Source: Vreelandella aquamarina (GTDB lineage: Bacteria > Pseudomonadota > Gammaproteobacteria > Pseudomonadales > Halomonadaceae). From it: 64,000 nucleotides of DNA. A program made the translations under genes and the position numbers. A model generated the notes under the pieces. That model was not told the DNA's origin, made no database searches, and was given only the letters and a program-made list of their open reading frames with translations. Numbering within the stretch: the stretch's first letter is position 1; the number at the start of each line of letters is the position of its first letter. Positions 1 to 8,649 of this stretch are shown in pieces. Location: the NCBI RefSeq assembly GCF_020075495.1, contig NZ_JABYQT010000010.1, positions 1 through 64,000 on the forward strand. The letters run 5' to 3'.

Positions 1-1
1 G

Positions 2-829
2 GGTGGGGGGTATGGCAGCATCGCCATTCCCCGTATCGGCCATGAGGTGATTGTCTCGTTTCTGGAAGGCGACCCGGATCAGCCGTTGGTCACCGGGCGC
101 ACTTATCATGGCGTGAATACCGCGCCGTACCCGCTGCCCGAGCACAAGACTCGCACCGTTATCCGTACCCAGAGCCACCAGGCCGAAGGCTTCAACGAGC
201 TGCGTTTTGAAGACGAAGCCGGTGAGGAACAGATCTGGCTCCACGCCCAGAAAGACCTGGCGCTGTTGACGCTTAATAACCGCACGGAAGAGATTCAAAA
301 CGATAGCCACCTCAAAATACGTAACGACCGTATAAGTGAAATCGACAACGACGACCACCATACGGTGCATGGCCACCGTCATGCCCAGGTCGACGGCGAC
401 GATCACCTGACCATCAGCGGCACCCGCCATGAAAGAGTCGGCCAGGCACAGCTGGTGGAAGCCGGGCAGGAGGTGCATCAAAAAGCAGGGGCAAAAACCG
501 TTATCGATGCCGGGGCGGAAATCACCCTCAAGGCCGGTGGGAGCTTCGTTAAACTCGACCCCAGCGGTGTCACCATTTCAGGCCCTCAGGTCCGCATCAA
601 CTCCGGCGGCAGCCCCGGCGTGGGGAGTGGGCAGGCAGTAATGAACGCCGTCTTGCCCGGGCATGTGAAGCCGGAGCAGCACGAGCGTATTGCCCCTTTG
701 CAGCAAAACCAGCTGATGACTGCTGCCTTGCAAGGGGCTGCAGTGGTCGAGATATGCCAACGGCTGAAAGACGGCACCAATGATAATGTTCATGCCTGCG
801 CATTAGGGGAACAGTGCCCATGCCGGTAA
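2..829 (+). CDS. vgrG: VgrG spike protein of a type VI secretion system, C-terminal part (5' end outside the window)
   Basis: The reading frame is already open at base 2, so only the last 275 residues are visible. It begins inside the gp5-like OB-fold region ([19 protein letters not shown]), a VgrG hallmark followed by the usual link to the needle. The middle is a run of short His/Asp/Asn-rich beta turns typical of the triple-stranded needle helix. Next comes a DUF2345-like stretch ([19 protein letters not shown]). The last 70 or so residues have no family signature and probably form the cargo-adaptor extension. VgrG trimers cap the Hcp tube and are fired into target cells with the bound effector. 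Its stop overlaps the DUF4123 gene, the standard order VgrG, adaptor, effector, immunity. Family identity is secure; only the N-terminal gp27-like part is missing because of the window edge. Confidence 0.95.
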   Translation, partial: GGGYGSIAIPRIGHEVIVSFLEGDPDQPLVTGRTYHGVNTAPYPLPEHKTRTVIRTQSHQAEGFNELRFEDEAGEEQIWLHAQKDLALLTLNNRTEEIQNDSHLKIRNDRISEIDNDDHHTVHGHRHAQVDGDDHLTISGTRHERVGQAQLVEAGQEVHQKAGAKTVIDAGAEITLKAGGSFVKLDPSGVTISGPQVRINSGGSPGVGSGQAVMNAVLPGHVKPEQHERIAPLQQNQLMTAALQGAAVVEICQRLKDGTNDNVHACALGEQCPCR

Positions 830-1620
830 GCACGCCGACCATGTCAGTCTTTTATCTAGCCGATCTGGCATTGTATCCGTCGCTATTGCGCAGGATGTTT
901 CAAGCAGATGATCGTCCCGTCTATAAGCTTTTATATCTGCAAACGGCTTATGCGCAACACGCACAGCAAGGCCCGGTTCTGATCAGTCCTTCAAATGCCC
1001 GTGCCCATGCTGCTGCGTCAGAATGGATGCAGCAGGGCGCGGCTATCGCACTTCGTACGTATGCAACGTTTTCAACGGTGGTCGAGCATTACCGTGGCTT
1101 ATTGCATGTGGATCGGCAAAGCGGCCCTCCAGCCCTGTTTCGTTACGCTGATCCCCGGCTGTATGCCGGTTTGATCCGTGTCTTGACCGAGGGTGACGTT
1201 CACTCATTGCTGGGCCCCGTCAGCGTCATGGAGGGCTTTGCCAATGATGAAACATGGCAGCTTGAATCACCCGCACCGGATAACGAGCCATTAGGTAGCT
1301 TCAGGCTAACGGCAGCCCATGAGCAGGCTTTGCAGAGCGCGCGTGATCACACATTCTGCCTGCAACTGATCAGCGACCATCACGTTTCCTATGCGCAAGC
1401 GCAGCAATGGTTACAGCAAATGAAACAGCTGCCCCTGGCCACTGAATATGCACGCTGGGAAGGGTGCCAGATATTGGCGGCATCACACTATCGCGCGCCG
1501 CTTTCTTCCCAATACATGGCGCAGCTAACGCGGCATGAAGGCTCCTGGCAGGCGGTGCTTGATGAGCTGAAGACGCTGGTCAGTGTGCAAACTCCTCTAA
1601 CCGACGGTGATGACACATGA
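820..1620 (+). CDS. DUF4123 domain protein, T6SS effector adaptor/chaperone
   Basis: A 266-residue protein lying directly after vgrG and before the effector, the usual place of DUF4123 (Tap/TEC) adaptors that load a cargo effector onto VgrG. The N-terminal half has the DUF4123 pattern: a short aromatic start ([17 protein letters not shown]), a middle strand-helix unit, and the conserved FRYADPRLY segment about 40% along. The ATG at 820 is preferred over a GTG at 814 because AGGGGA at 805-810 sits nine bases before it. It overlaps the vgrG stop by ten bases, and its own stop overlaps the next start (ATGA), so the three genes look translationally coupled. The role as adaptor for this particular effector is inferred from order. 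Confidence 0.85.
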   Translation: MPVSTPTMSVFYLADLALYPSLLRRMFQADDRPVYKLLYLQTAYAQHAQQGPVLISPSNARAHAAASEWMQQGAAIALRTYATFSTVVEHYRGLLHVDRQSGPPALFRYADPRLYAGLIRVLTEGDVHSLLGPVSVMEGFANDETWQLESPAPDNEPLGSFRLTAAHEQALQSARDHTFCLQLISDHHVSYAQAQQWLQQMKQLPLATEYARWEGCQILAASHYRAPLSSQYMAQLTRHEGSWQAVLDELKTLVSVQTPLTDGDDT

Positions 1621-3503
1621 CAGAGACCCTATCGCCCCCTGCCTTGCAGCCTAGCCGAACCGGCGAAAGCGGCGTCAGCACGCCCTCACACTGCAGCGTT
1701 GCGGTCACCGTATTGATCGTGCACCGCGATACCTTGGGTCGTTTTCTGCCCGAGGGTACGCCGGTCAAGCTATGCGATTCCGAGGAGAAGACCGTCAGTG
1801 CGCGCATTGATGCCGAAGGCATTAGCCGCCATGAGGGCGTGACGCCTGGAAAGGTCGCCTGGCAGCTGGAAAATACCCATGGCCTGCACCTGGTGGCGGT
1901 AGATGACGAGCCGCTAGACCCCCGTGAAGCGGCGGCCGCTCCCCCGGAAGTGGAGGTGGCGATAGAGGAAACGACCATTCAGGCCGTCTACCTCCCACCG
2001 CCTATCAGTCTTAACTTGCGCGACGAGAAGACCACGCCAGAAGATGACCTGTTAAGCGAAGAGCAGCTGGAACAGCTACGGTTGGCCGGCAATAACGCCA
2101 CGCTATTTCTGCATGGCTACAATGTACCCTTGGGCGAGTACGGTACGTTTGCCTCTTGGGGGCAACATGCCGATATCAGTACGCCGCCTCTGTTAACCAA
2201 CGCGCATACCGCAAGCCGTGCCACGATCTTGCAGGATATAGACAAGGTCGAGATGTCTATTCCGGTTACCCGGGGATACACCGCCAACAACTCGTACCAT
2301 ACACCCATGGAGAATAGGCCAGACGATTTCCGCGAGGCGCACTGTAATGGCAGCGGCGCGAGCAGCTGGTTCGTGCACATGGAGTACCAGCTAAACCGCG
2401 CCGCGGGCATGACCGAAGATGACTGGCAGCCCTATACCCGCATGGTGGGCATCGCCTGGTTTGGCGATACCGGAAGCGTCGACTTTTTTCAGGCCGAACT
2501 CAATGCGATGGCCGCGGGACGCCGCCTGGTAGCCTTGCTCGAGCAGTTGAACGAAGTCGGTATTGCCATCAATATCATCAGCCATTCGCTGGGCGCGCGC
2601 GTGGTGTTGACGGCGCTCAATATTCTCGGTGAGCAGGAGCGCCACCAATGGGTCGACAACCTTTATTTATGGCAACCGGCGGTGGCCGATAATGCCCTGG
2701 TCAATGAGGCGTCTCAGGACAGCCATCCGCTAGGCATGGGGATATTCCCGGATGCTCATAAGGCTGCCCGCAAGATTGTCGTGCTGCAATCGCAGCAGGA
2801 TGGCATTCTTGGGCCGCCGCCAAGCGAGGCAGAAAACGTCTGGGAAGCATTTTGGGAATCTCCTGATCATGTAAGAAATATCTTTTCAGCGGATGACATG
2901 CTGGATGCTACCTTAGGAGCGGCTGGGGGGGCCTATAGAAAGAAATGGTGGGCCTTCCCCATTGGCTTATCTGGACCCATCACGGATTACTATATGGGTA
3001 AAGCACCAGCCAATACGGTGAGACCCACGCCCCTGAGTTCTGATCCCTATAGTCGTATACATGACGCTAGGCGCGCAGATAATGCCTGGGCCGTTTTCCG
3101 AGAACAGGCCATTCAGGAGGCGCGTGAAGCAATCGCCAGCGCCGATCCCTTGCCCATTTACGACCTGCTGGCCCCACTTGCCCATCATGCAGTGGTGAGT
3201 GAGGAGCGAGCAGCCGATTATATCGATCGTTTGCAAAGGCTTGTCCAGAGAAATTGGTGGGCAGACAAGGCGCCCAGGGCTGCGCTGGGGAGTATTGGGT
3301 TTAGTGCACTTATGCTAGAAAATCGATTTATCGATAACAAGTTAGATAACGATGATTACAGTTTCGTTGACCAAACGCTTTGGCTACTCAATCACTCGGG
3401 GATGAAAATCCCTAGTGATGAGGTATTTGAGAAGAGTTATGAAGAAGGAATTATGCAGCCTTTACTACTCAATAGCGGATTTGGCTACTATGCACCGATC
3501 TAA
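1617..3503 (+). CDS. Alpha/beta-hydrolase (lipase-like) T6SS effector
   Basis: A 628-residue protein coupled (ATGA) to the DUF4123 adaptor. Residues about 25-115 form a small beta-rich N-terminal domain (VTVLIVHRDTLGRFLPEGTP), plausibly the loading module. A hydrolase core follows: an oxyanion-type strand-turn NATLFLHGYNV near residue 160 and the nucleophile elbow IISHSLGAR with Ser324 in S-x-S-x-G form. A later strand ending in QSQQDGILG could supply the acid. The HGYNV plus SHSLG pair resembles DUF900-like alpha/beta hydrolases used as T6SS phospholipase effectors. No signal peptide is present, as expected for VgrG-delivered cargo. Substrate (phospholipid or other ester) cannot be read from sequence. 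The C-terminal 150 residues are helical and unrecognised. The downstream tandem genes are its likely immunity proteins. Confidence 0.8.
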   Translation: MTETLSPPALQPSRTGESGVSTPSHCSVAVTVLIVHRDTLGRFLPEGTPVKLCDSEEKTVSARIDAEGISRHEGVTPGKVAWQLENTHGLHLVAVDDEPLDPREAAAAPPEVEVAIEETTIQAVYLPPPISLNLRDEKTTPEDDLLSEEQLEQLRLAGNNATLFLHGYNVPLGEYGTFASWGQHADISTPPLLTNAHTASRATILQDIDKVEMSIPVTRGYTANNSYHTPMENRPDDFREAHCNGSGASSWFVHMEYQLNRAAGMTEDDWQPYTRMVGIAWFGDTGSVDFFQAELNAMAAGRRLVALLEQLNEVGIAINIISHSLGARVVLTALNILGEQERHQWVDNLYLWQPAVADNALVNEASQDSHPLGMGIFPDAHKAARKIVVLQSQQDGILGPPPSEAENVWEAFWESPDHVRNIFSADDMLDATLGAAGGAYRKKWWAFPIGLSGPITDYYMGKAPANTVRPTPLSSDPYSRIHDARRADNAWAVFREQAIQEAREAIASADPLPIYDLLAPLAHHAVVSEERAADYIDRLQRLVQRNWWADKAPRAALGSIGFSALMLENRFIDNKLDNDDYSFVDQTLWLLNHSGMKIPSDEVFEKSYEEGIMQPLLLNSGFGYYAPI

Positions 3504-4731
3504 CAAGAAAATTATGGGAATTGGAATATTTGTGCTCATCCTTATGGCTTGGGGGATACTGGCCTGGAAATCTTTGTATGAGCTTGAGCCAGTGATCTCG
3601 CTCAGTATTTCCAGTGATGGCCACTATGTGATCTCTGCCCACGAAGATGGTGCATTGGTGCTGTGGAATGTTGAGCACAAAAAAAGAGAGGTGCTTTCTA
3701 ATGATGCCAATATCTACAGCGCTTACTTTATCGAAGAGAGCGATGTCTTCCTGTGGCAGGATCAGAATGATGTGGTTTACATCCAGCGCGTTGACGGTGA
3801 GGTGATCGAGCAATTCGAACATTTCACTACGTATGGGCATGTGATGGACTCTACCTTTTCCGACTACCTGGCCTCCGATGAGCGTTGGAATATATTTCAT
3901 GGTCATGGGAACGCCATGCAGCCGGTAATGCAGGATGGTACCTCCCCAAGTTTTGTAGGATCAGGAAAGATATTGAAGATTACTCTCTCGGAGGAAGGAC
4001 GAAAATTTGTATCGGCTGGCTCGGATAACCGCGGGGGCGCTCCTTCAGTTGATATGGAGGAAGTTCCTCCTGTCTCCCCTGACCGTAGGTTCAGCAGTTA
4101 CTCAGGACTCACCCTTTGGGATCTTGATACGCTCTCGCCTATTGCTTTATTACCGGGCAACTCCTACAAGCTGGATGCCACTATTAGTCCCGACGGGCAG
4201 TGGGTAATCAGTGGTGATGAGAATACAATTGGATTGTTCTGGAATACAGATGAGCCTCAAGAGCGTCATCGAATGGCCAGTTATTATCATGGCCTTTATG
4301 ATGACACCCTTCCCGAAGGGCTTGATGAAGATGACTATTGGGATGAGAGCCAACTCATTTCCGTTCCTAAATCTAGTAATTCCGATCAATGGGGAAATAT
4401 TCGTGCCCTGGCAACTCCAACGACGATCTCTTTAGCCTTTATCAATGGCAGTGAGGAATTCTTGCGCATTGGCTACAGCCAGTATCGCAAGGATGGCACT
4501 AGTGAAACCTATGCTGCCCTGTTTGAAGTCGGCAACCCCTGGCCTCAGGCTTATCTCGACCTAGGCACGGGCCCTTTTCCCTCCGTCAATAACTACTCCC
4601 GCAACCTGAGTATCGACTCCGCGCCTAATGCCAACCTACTGGTCACCGGCCACGCCTTTGATGGCGGTATCACCGTGTACCGCTATGACCCCGAGGAGCG
4701 CACGCTGACCAGGGAGTGGGTAGGCCGATAA
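3490..4731 (+). CDS. Membrane-anchored WD40-like beta-propeller protein, candidate T6SS immunity protein (copy 1)
   Basis: A 413-residue protein. It has one N-terminal membrane segment (about residues 9-27, IGIFVLILMAWGILAW) and then a periplasmic-type domain of WD40-like blades. Clear blades are SISSDGHYVISAHEDG..LVLWNV, a second ending GLTLWDLDTLSPIALLPG, and DATISPDGQWVISGDENTIG. The ATG at 3490 overlaps the effector stop at 3501-3503; longer in-frame starts from 3415 would place 25 extra residues before the anchor and are less likely. An almost identical gene follows directly (TAATG overlap). Position after a lipase effector, membrane anchoring and tandem duplication all fit an immunity protein facing the periplasm. 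The immunity role is inferred; no family with known function was recognised beyond the propeller pattern. Confidence 0.75.
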   Translation: MHRSNKKIMGIGIFVLILMAWGILAWKSLYELEPVISLSISSDGHYVISAHEDGALVLWNVEHKKREVLSNDANIYSAYFIEESDVFLWQDQNDVVYIQRVDGEVIEQFEHFTTYGHVMDSTFSDYLASDERWNIFHGHGNAMQPVMQDGTSPSFVGSGKILKITLSEEGRKFVSAGSDNRGGAPSVDMEEVPPVSPDRRFSSYSGLTLWDLDTLSPIALLPGNSYKLDATISPDGQWVISGDENTIGLFWNTDEPQERHRMASYYHGLYDDTLPEGLDEDDYWDESQLISVPKSSNSDQWGNIRALATPTTISLAFINGSEEFLRIGYSQYRKDGTSETYAALFEVGNPWPQAYLDLGTGPFPSVNNYSRNLSIDSAPNANLLVTGHAFDGGITVYRYDPEERTLTREWVGR

Positions 4732-5962
4732 TGCTGGCGAGCCTTAAACACCGGCGCCGTGAACTGGCGATGATTGCTTTAGTTATCGGTTTGGGCACCT
4801 GGCTCTGGTCTACGCTTCACCATTTGGGGCCGGTGACCTCGCTAAGTGTTTCCAGCGATGGCCGCTATGTGCTTTCCGCCCATGAAGACGGTGACTTGGT
4901 GCTATGGGATGTTGAAAACCAAGAAAGAGAAGTGCTATCCAGTAATGCCAATATCTACAGCGCTTATTTTATTGAGAAGAACGATGCCTTTCTATGGCAA
5001 GACCAGGATGATGTAGTTTATGTACAGCGTGTTGATGGTGAAGTGATCGAAGAGTTCGAGCATTTCCCGACGTACGGACATGTGATGGACTCCACCTTTG
5101 CAGACTATCTGGCTTCCGATGAGCGTTGGAATATATTTCATGGCTACGGGGAGTCCATGCAGCCCGTGATGCAGGACGGTATTATCCCAAGCTTTGTAGG
5201 TTCAGGAAAAATTTTGAAGATTACTCTCTCGGAGCAGGGGCGAAAATTTGTATCGGCTGGCTCGGGTGATAGCGAGAGCCCAAGCGTTGACGAAGTGCAA
5301 GCAGTGGCGCCTGAACGCCGATTTAGTAACTACACGGGGGTAACTTTATGGGATCTTGATACTTTTCAGCCAATTGCCATGCTGCCAGGAAATTCGTTCA
5401 AGGTAGATGCCACTATCAGTCCAGATGGTAGATGGGTAGTCAGCGGTGATGAGAATATCATTGGACTGTTCTGGAACACGGATGAGCCTCAAGAGCGTCA
5501 TCGAATGGCTAGCTACTATCACGGCCTTTATGATGACGGTCTTCCTGAAGGGTTGGATGAAGATGACTACTGGGATGAGAGTCAATTGATTTCCGTCCCT
5601 AAATCTAGTAATCCAGATCAATGGGGAAATATTCGCGCCCTGGCGACTCCAACCACGATTGCTCTAGCCTTTATCAATGGCAGTGAGGAATTCTTACGTA
5701 TTGGCTACAGCCAGTATCGCAAGGATGGCACCAGTGAGACCTATGCCGCTTTGTTCGAGGCTGGCAACCCCTGGCCCCAGGCGTATCTGGATCTGGGCAC
5801 ATCCCCTTCCCTTCTATCAATAACTACTCTCGCAACCTGAGTATCGACTCCGCGCCCGATGCCCGTCTGCTGGTCACCGGCCACGCCTTCGACGGTGGCA
5901 TCACCGTGTACCGTTATGATCCCGAGGAACGCACATTAACAAAGGAGTGGGTGGGTCGTTGA
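4731..5962 (+). pseudogene. Second WD40-like candidate immunity gene, frameshifted near its 3' end
   Basis: Tandem paralogue of the preceding gene, starting with an ATG that overlaps its stop by one base. The N-terminus differs (MLASLKHRRRELAMIALVIG plus membrane segment). From about residue 35 on the two proteins are nearly the same, including DEPQERHRMASYYHGLYDD and the SQYRKDGTSETYAALFE stretch. After GNPWPQAYLDLGT, near 5799-5812, this copy has 32 bases where copy 1 has 33. The one-base deletion shifts the frame and gives a stop at 5838-5840 (374 residues). The lost last blade is still readable in another frame up to a TGA at 5960-5962, with the same ending (EWVGR) as copy 1. A truncated product of about 369 residues may still be made, so this could be a functional variant rather than dead. 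Confidence 0.75.
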
Positions 5963-6000
5963 TGCTGGCGAGCCTCAAGCACCGACGCCGTGAACTGGCG
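5962..6000 (+). repeat. 39-bp remnant of a third copy of the WD40-like gene start
   Basis: Immediately after the end of the frameshifted copy, the first 39 bases of copy 2 (encoding MLASLKHRRRELA) are repeated with only three third-position differences (5976, 5979 and 5985). The same stop-start overlap arrangement is kept. The homology then breaks into AAGAAAATTA, a string also found near the start of copy 1 (about 3506). It looks like the scar of a once longer tandem array that lost a unit by recombination. A 55-codon ORF starts here but runs into the next gene's region in another frame and is probably not a gene. Confidence 0.7.
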
Positions 6001-6026
6001 AAGAAAATTAAGGTAGAGGATAAATT

Positions 6027-7229
6027 ATGCGTCGAGTTCGGTGGGGAGTCGCTGTGCTGGCAATTGTTATCGGCGGGTATGTCATCGGAATCGGCGGCAT
6101 GTGGGAGCACGTTAGCAATGATTTCATGAAGGACGATACCCCTTATGGGCCTGGCGATTTTCGGATAAGCAATGAGCAAGTGCTATCCATGAAACTTACA
6201 AATCCTGAAACTACTTTCAAGCATAGAACCGATGAAGAAGTAAATGCTAACGTCAAGCTTGAATACAGCGAGCGCTGGATGGCTAGTCCCTCTGAACGTG
6301 CCAATCGCCGTACTGTACGCATCCTGGCAGGAAATATCGAAGACGGGATCGAGCGACGCTTTGAAGAGCGGGCTCAGCAGGCAGATTGGTGGCTTTCTCC
6401 CGACTGGAACACGCTTTATCTTGCGACAGGCTGGTCGGATCGTTCTGTTAATAAGCCCCGAGGGCAGCGCTATCACCCACAGGCCACTCAGCTATTTAAA
6501 TCCACAGACCAGGGCGAATCCTGGGAAAAAATGCGCTGGCCTGAGCATCAGAACATCTCGGCACTGCGCTTTCTGGATGCCCAGCGCGGTTATCTGATTG
6601 GTTGGGGTCCCCATATTTGGCGTACCGAGGATGGCGGTGAGCACTGGGAGGAAATCCCTGTACCCGCCGGGGCACGCAACCCTGAAGACGAACGCCAGCG
6701 TTTCGACCTGGTCGCGCTGGGCCAGGATGACGTGCTGCGCATGGCGTTTCTTGATGAGGCCCGTGGCGAAAGCGTCATCTATTCGCTTGCCTGGGGTGAA
6801 GACGAACCAGTCTTCGATGTGGCAATAGGTGATTACAGGATTAACGATATCGCCGCCAATGAGCAGGGCGAGGTCTATATTCTGGCCCGCAAGGGGCGCC
6901 CCATGGGCTTTAGGCCCAAGAAAGAGCTGGTTAATCACCCCAGCTCTGTTTGGCACTGGAATGGCGACCAGTTAGCCGAACTGCATGAGTTTGATAGCGA
7001 CCTGGTGGGCTATGCCCTGTACATCACCCCTGAAGAAGGATTGTTGTTTGATGGGGTTAACGAAGGCAGCTTGCTGGGCAAGGATGTCACCGCCATCAGC
7101 TACGACGGCGGCGGCGATTGGAAGATCGAAAACGAAGGGCGAAGTGCCGAGGGCGGCTATTACGATACCCGCACCGGCGAACGGTGGCGGGTCTCTGGTT
7201 ATTCGCTTTACCGGCGGGAAATTCCCTGA
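6027..7229 (+). CDS. Membrane-anchored Asp-box (BNR) propeller protein, candidate T6SS immunity protein
   Basis: A 400-residue protein with an N-terminal anchor or uncleaved signal (residues about 5-23, RWGVAVLAIVIGGYVIGIGG). It carries at least three Asp-box motifs of the S/T-x-D-x-G-x-x-W type: KSTDQGESW, RTEDGGEHW and SYDGGGDW, spaced along a sialidase-like beta-propeller. No sialidase catalytic Arg/Asp set was recognised, so a binding role is likelier than an enzymatic one. The start is supported by AGGTAGAGGATAA just upstream. It is last in the vgrG cassette, directly after the duplicated WD40-like genes, and ends the operon. Two unrelated propeller families after one effector suggest a second immunity protein or an accessory; this is inference from position. 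Confidence 0.65.
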   Translation: MRRVRWGVAVLAIVIGGYVIGIGGMWEHVSNDFMKDDTPYGPGDFRISNEQVLSMKLTNPETTFKHRTDEEVNANVKLEYSERWMASPSERANRRTVRILAGNIEDGIERRFEERAQQADWWLSPDWNTLYLATGWSDRSVNKPRGQRYHPQATQLFKSTDQGESWEKMRWPEHQNISALRFLDAQRGYLIGWGPHIWRTEDGGEHWEEIPVPAGARNPEDERQRFDLVALGQDDVLRMAFLDEARGESVIYSLAWGEDEPVFDVAIGDYRINDIAANEQGEVYILARKGRPMGFRPKKELVNHPSSVWHWNGDQLAELHEFDSDLVGYALYITPEEGLLFDGVNEGSLLGKDVTAISYDGGGDWKIENEGRSAEGGYYDTRTGERWRVSGYSLYRREIP

Positions 7230-7463
7230 GAAAGACTGCCTTTTGACAAGATGATTAAATATCTATCCTGGTAAGACAATAGAGCGGCCTATAAGTCGGG
7301 GCCGCCCATTCTCTGCCGAGCTCCTATGCGCTACTCATCAACCATCGGTTCAAACCGGTCGACTGATCGTTGTGTGACGGCGTTTTCCCGCGATACACAC
7401 CTAACCAGCAGCGTTTGTTAATGTTGTGAAGCGCATGTCAGCGGGTTAGCGTAAAGCATGCCC

Positions 7464-8456
7464 TTAAAGTGCCTTGATCGCTGCTGGGACACGTGCTGGC
7501 TGTCGGCGTAACGCATTGCGCAGGGGCCGGCCAAACCCCTTCAGGCTGATCTCGAAACGGTCACCATCGCGGATCTGGATCTGATCGGCAAAGCTGAGCG
7601 TGGCGGTGCCGAAGAAGTGCACGTGGACATCGCCAGGGCGGCGAAAGCCTGGGTATTTGAAGTGATGGTATTCAAGGTTGGCAAGGCTATGAGCCATATT
7701 GGCTTCACCGGTTAAAAACGGCTTTTCCCAGAGCGTCTGGCCATCGCGCACGACGCGGCTGGTGCCTTCAAGATGAGCGGGCAGTTCGCCGATCAACAGT
7801 TCAGGGCCGATGCTGCAGGCGCGCAGCTTGGAGTGGGCGAGCCACAGGTAGTTGAAGCGTTCGGTGACATGGTCGGAAAACTCGTTTCCTACAGCGTAGC
7901 CGATTCGCCACGGCGTACCGTCGTCAGCAACGATATAGAGCCCGGCAAGCTCGGGTTCTTCACCGGCATCCTGGGCAAATGCGGGGGAGGGCAACGCCGC
8001 TTCCGGTGCGACGATGCAGTCACCGTCGCCCTTGTAAAACCACTCGGGCTGCGCTCCCGGCTGGCCCTCGGCGGGTTTTCCGCCTTCCACGCCCAGCTTG
8101 AACATGCGCATGGAGTCAGTCAGCTCGTCGTCGCTGACCTGGGTCTTGGCGTGCATGGCCGAGCGGGTGTCGGCGCTGCCCAGATGGGTAAGCCCGGTTC
8201 CCGTGACCAGGCAGTGCGCGGGGTCTGGATGGGTGACGGGGGGAAGCAGGCGCTGCTCATCGATCAACGTTTGATAGTCGATCAGTACGTCGCTCTGGCG
8301 AGCCGTTGCCATCTCTTTCAATGAGCATCCCTCTGCCATCGCCGCCTGGGCAAGGCTGTAGGTGCCACCGTCGATCTCGATAGGCCTGATCTGTTCGTGA
8401 TTTTCGACCAAGGCTACCCGCACCCTGTTGGCCTCTACGTACTGAATGAGTCGCAT
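7464..8456 (-). CDS. araD1: AraD1/GguC-family protein (FAH fold), probable L-2-keto-3-deoxyarabonate dehydratase
   Basis: A 330-residue protein of the fumarylacetoacetate-hydrolase fold, close to the GguC/AraD1 group that sits with arabinose and galactose transport genes. The N-terminal third is a small beta domain (MRLIQYVEANRVRVALVENH). The C-terminal catalytic part shows GYAVGNEFSDHVTERFN, equivalent to the GND-type metal motif of FAH proteins, and late HVHFFGTATLSF. AraD1 proteins replace AraD in the oxidative arabinose pathway, converting 2-keto-3-deoxy-L-arabonate to 2-oxoglutarate semialdehyde. The rest of that pathway is encoded downstream, which supports the assignment. AAGGA lies eight bases before the ATG. 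It is transcribed divergently from the GntR regulator, with palindromic operators between them. The exact reaction is inferred from family and context. Confidence 0.8.
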   Translation of the reverse strand: MRLIQYVEANRVRVALVENHEQIRPIEIDGGTYSLAQAAMAEGCSLKEMATARQSDVLIDYQTLIDEQRLLPPVTHPDPAHCLVTGTGLTHLGSADTRSAMHAKTQVSDDELTDSMRMFKLGVEGGKPAEGQPGAQPEWFYKGDGDCIVAPEAALPSPAFAQDAGEEPELAGLYIVADDGTPWRIGYAVGNEFSDHVTERFNYLWLAHSKLRACSIGPELLIGELPAHLEGTSRVVRDGQTLWEKPFLTGEANMAHSLANLEYHHFKYPGFRRPGDVHVHFFGTATLSFADQIQIRDGDRFEISLKGFGRPLRNALRRQPARVPAAIKAL

Positions 8457-8531
8457 CGTGGTTATCCTTGTGTGATGTGAGCTATACAGCTGGGCATTGA
8501 GTAATACGGTTAAATGTCATACTTTATGAGC

Positions 8532-8559
8532 ATATGTTCAACATATACTTTTGTATGTT
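8532..8559. promoter_or_regulatory. Overlapping palindromes, likely GntR/FCD operators
   Basis: In the 193-base divergent spacer between araD1 and the GntR gene, ATATGTT-C-AACATAT (8532-8546) is a perfect 7+7 palindrome with a one-base centre. Its right arm AACATA (8540-8545) pairs again with TATGTT at 8554-8559. Short AT-rich dyads of this kind are typical of FadR/FCD regulators, and autoregulation of the pair is likely. Binding is inferred. Confidence 0.6.
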
Positions 8560-8649
8560 GTTTGTCGCAGGCAGTCACACACTGGCGAGCGAGAGCGCTG
8601 GTGAACGGTTGTGATAGCGTCTGGGCAAGTACGCTATGATTAGGCACGA

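Noticed and set aside
5962..6129. Small 55-codon gene beginning at the third repeat start
   Set aside because: Only the first 13 codons match the paralogue; afterwards the frame runs through the upstream region and start of the Asp-box gene with no protein character.
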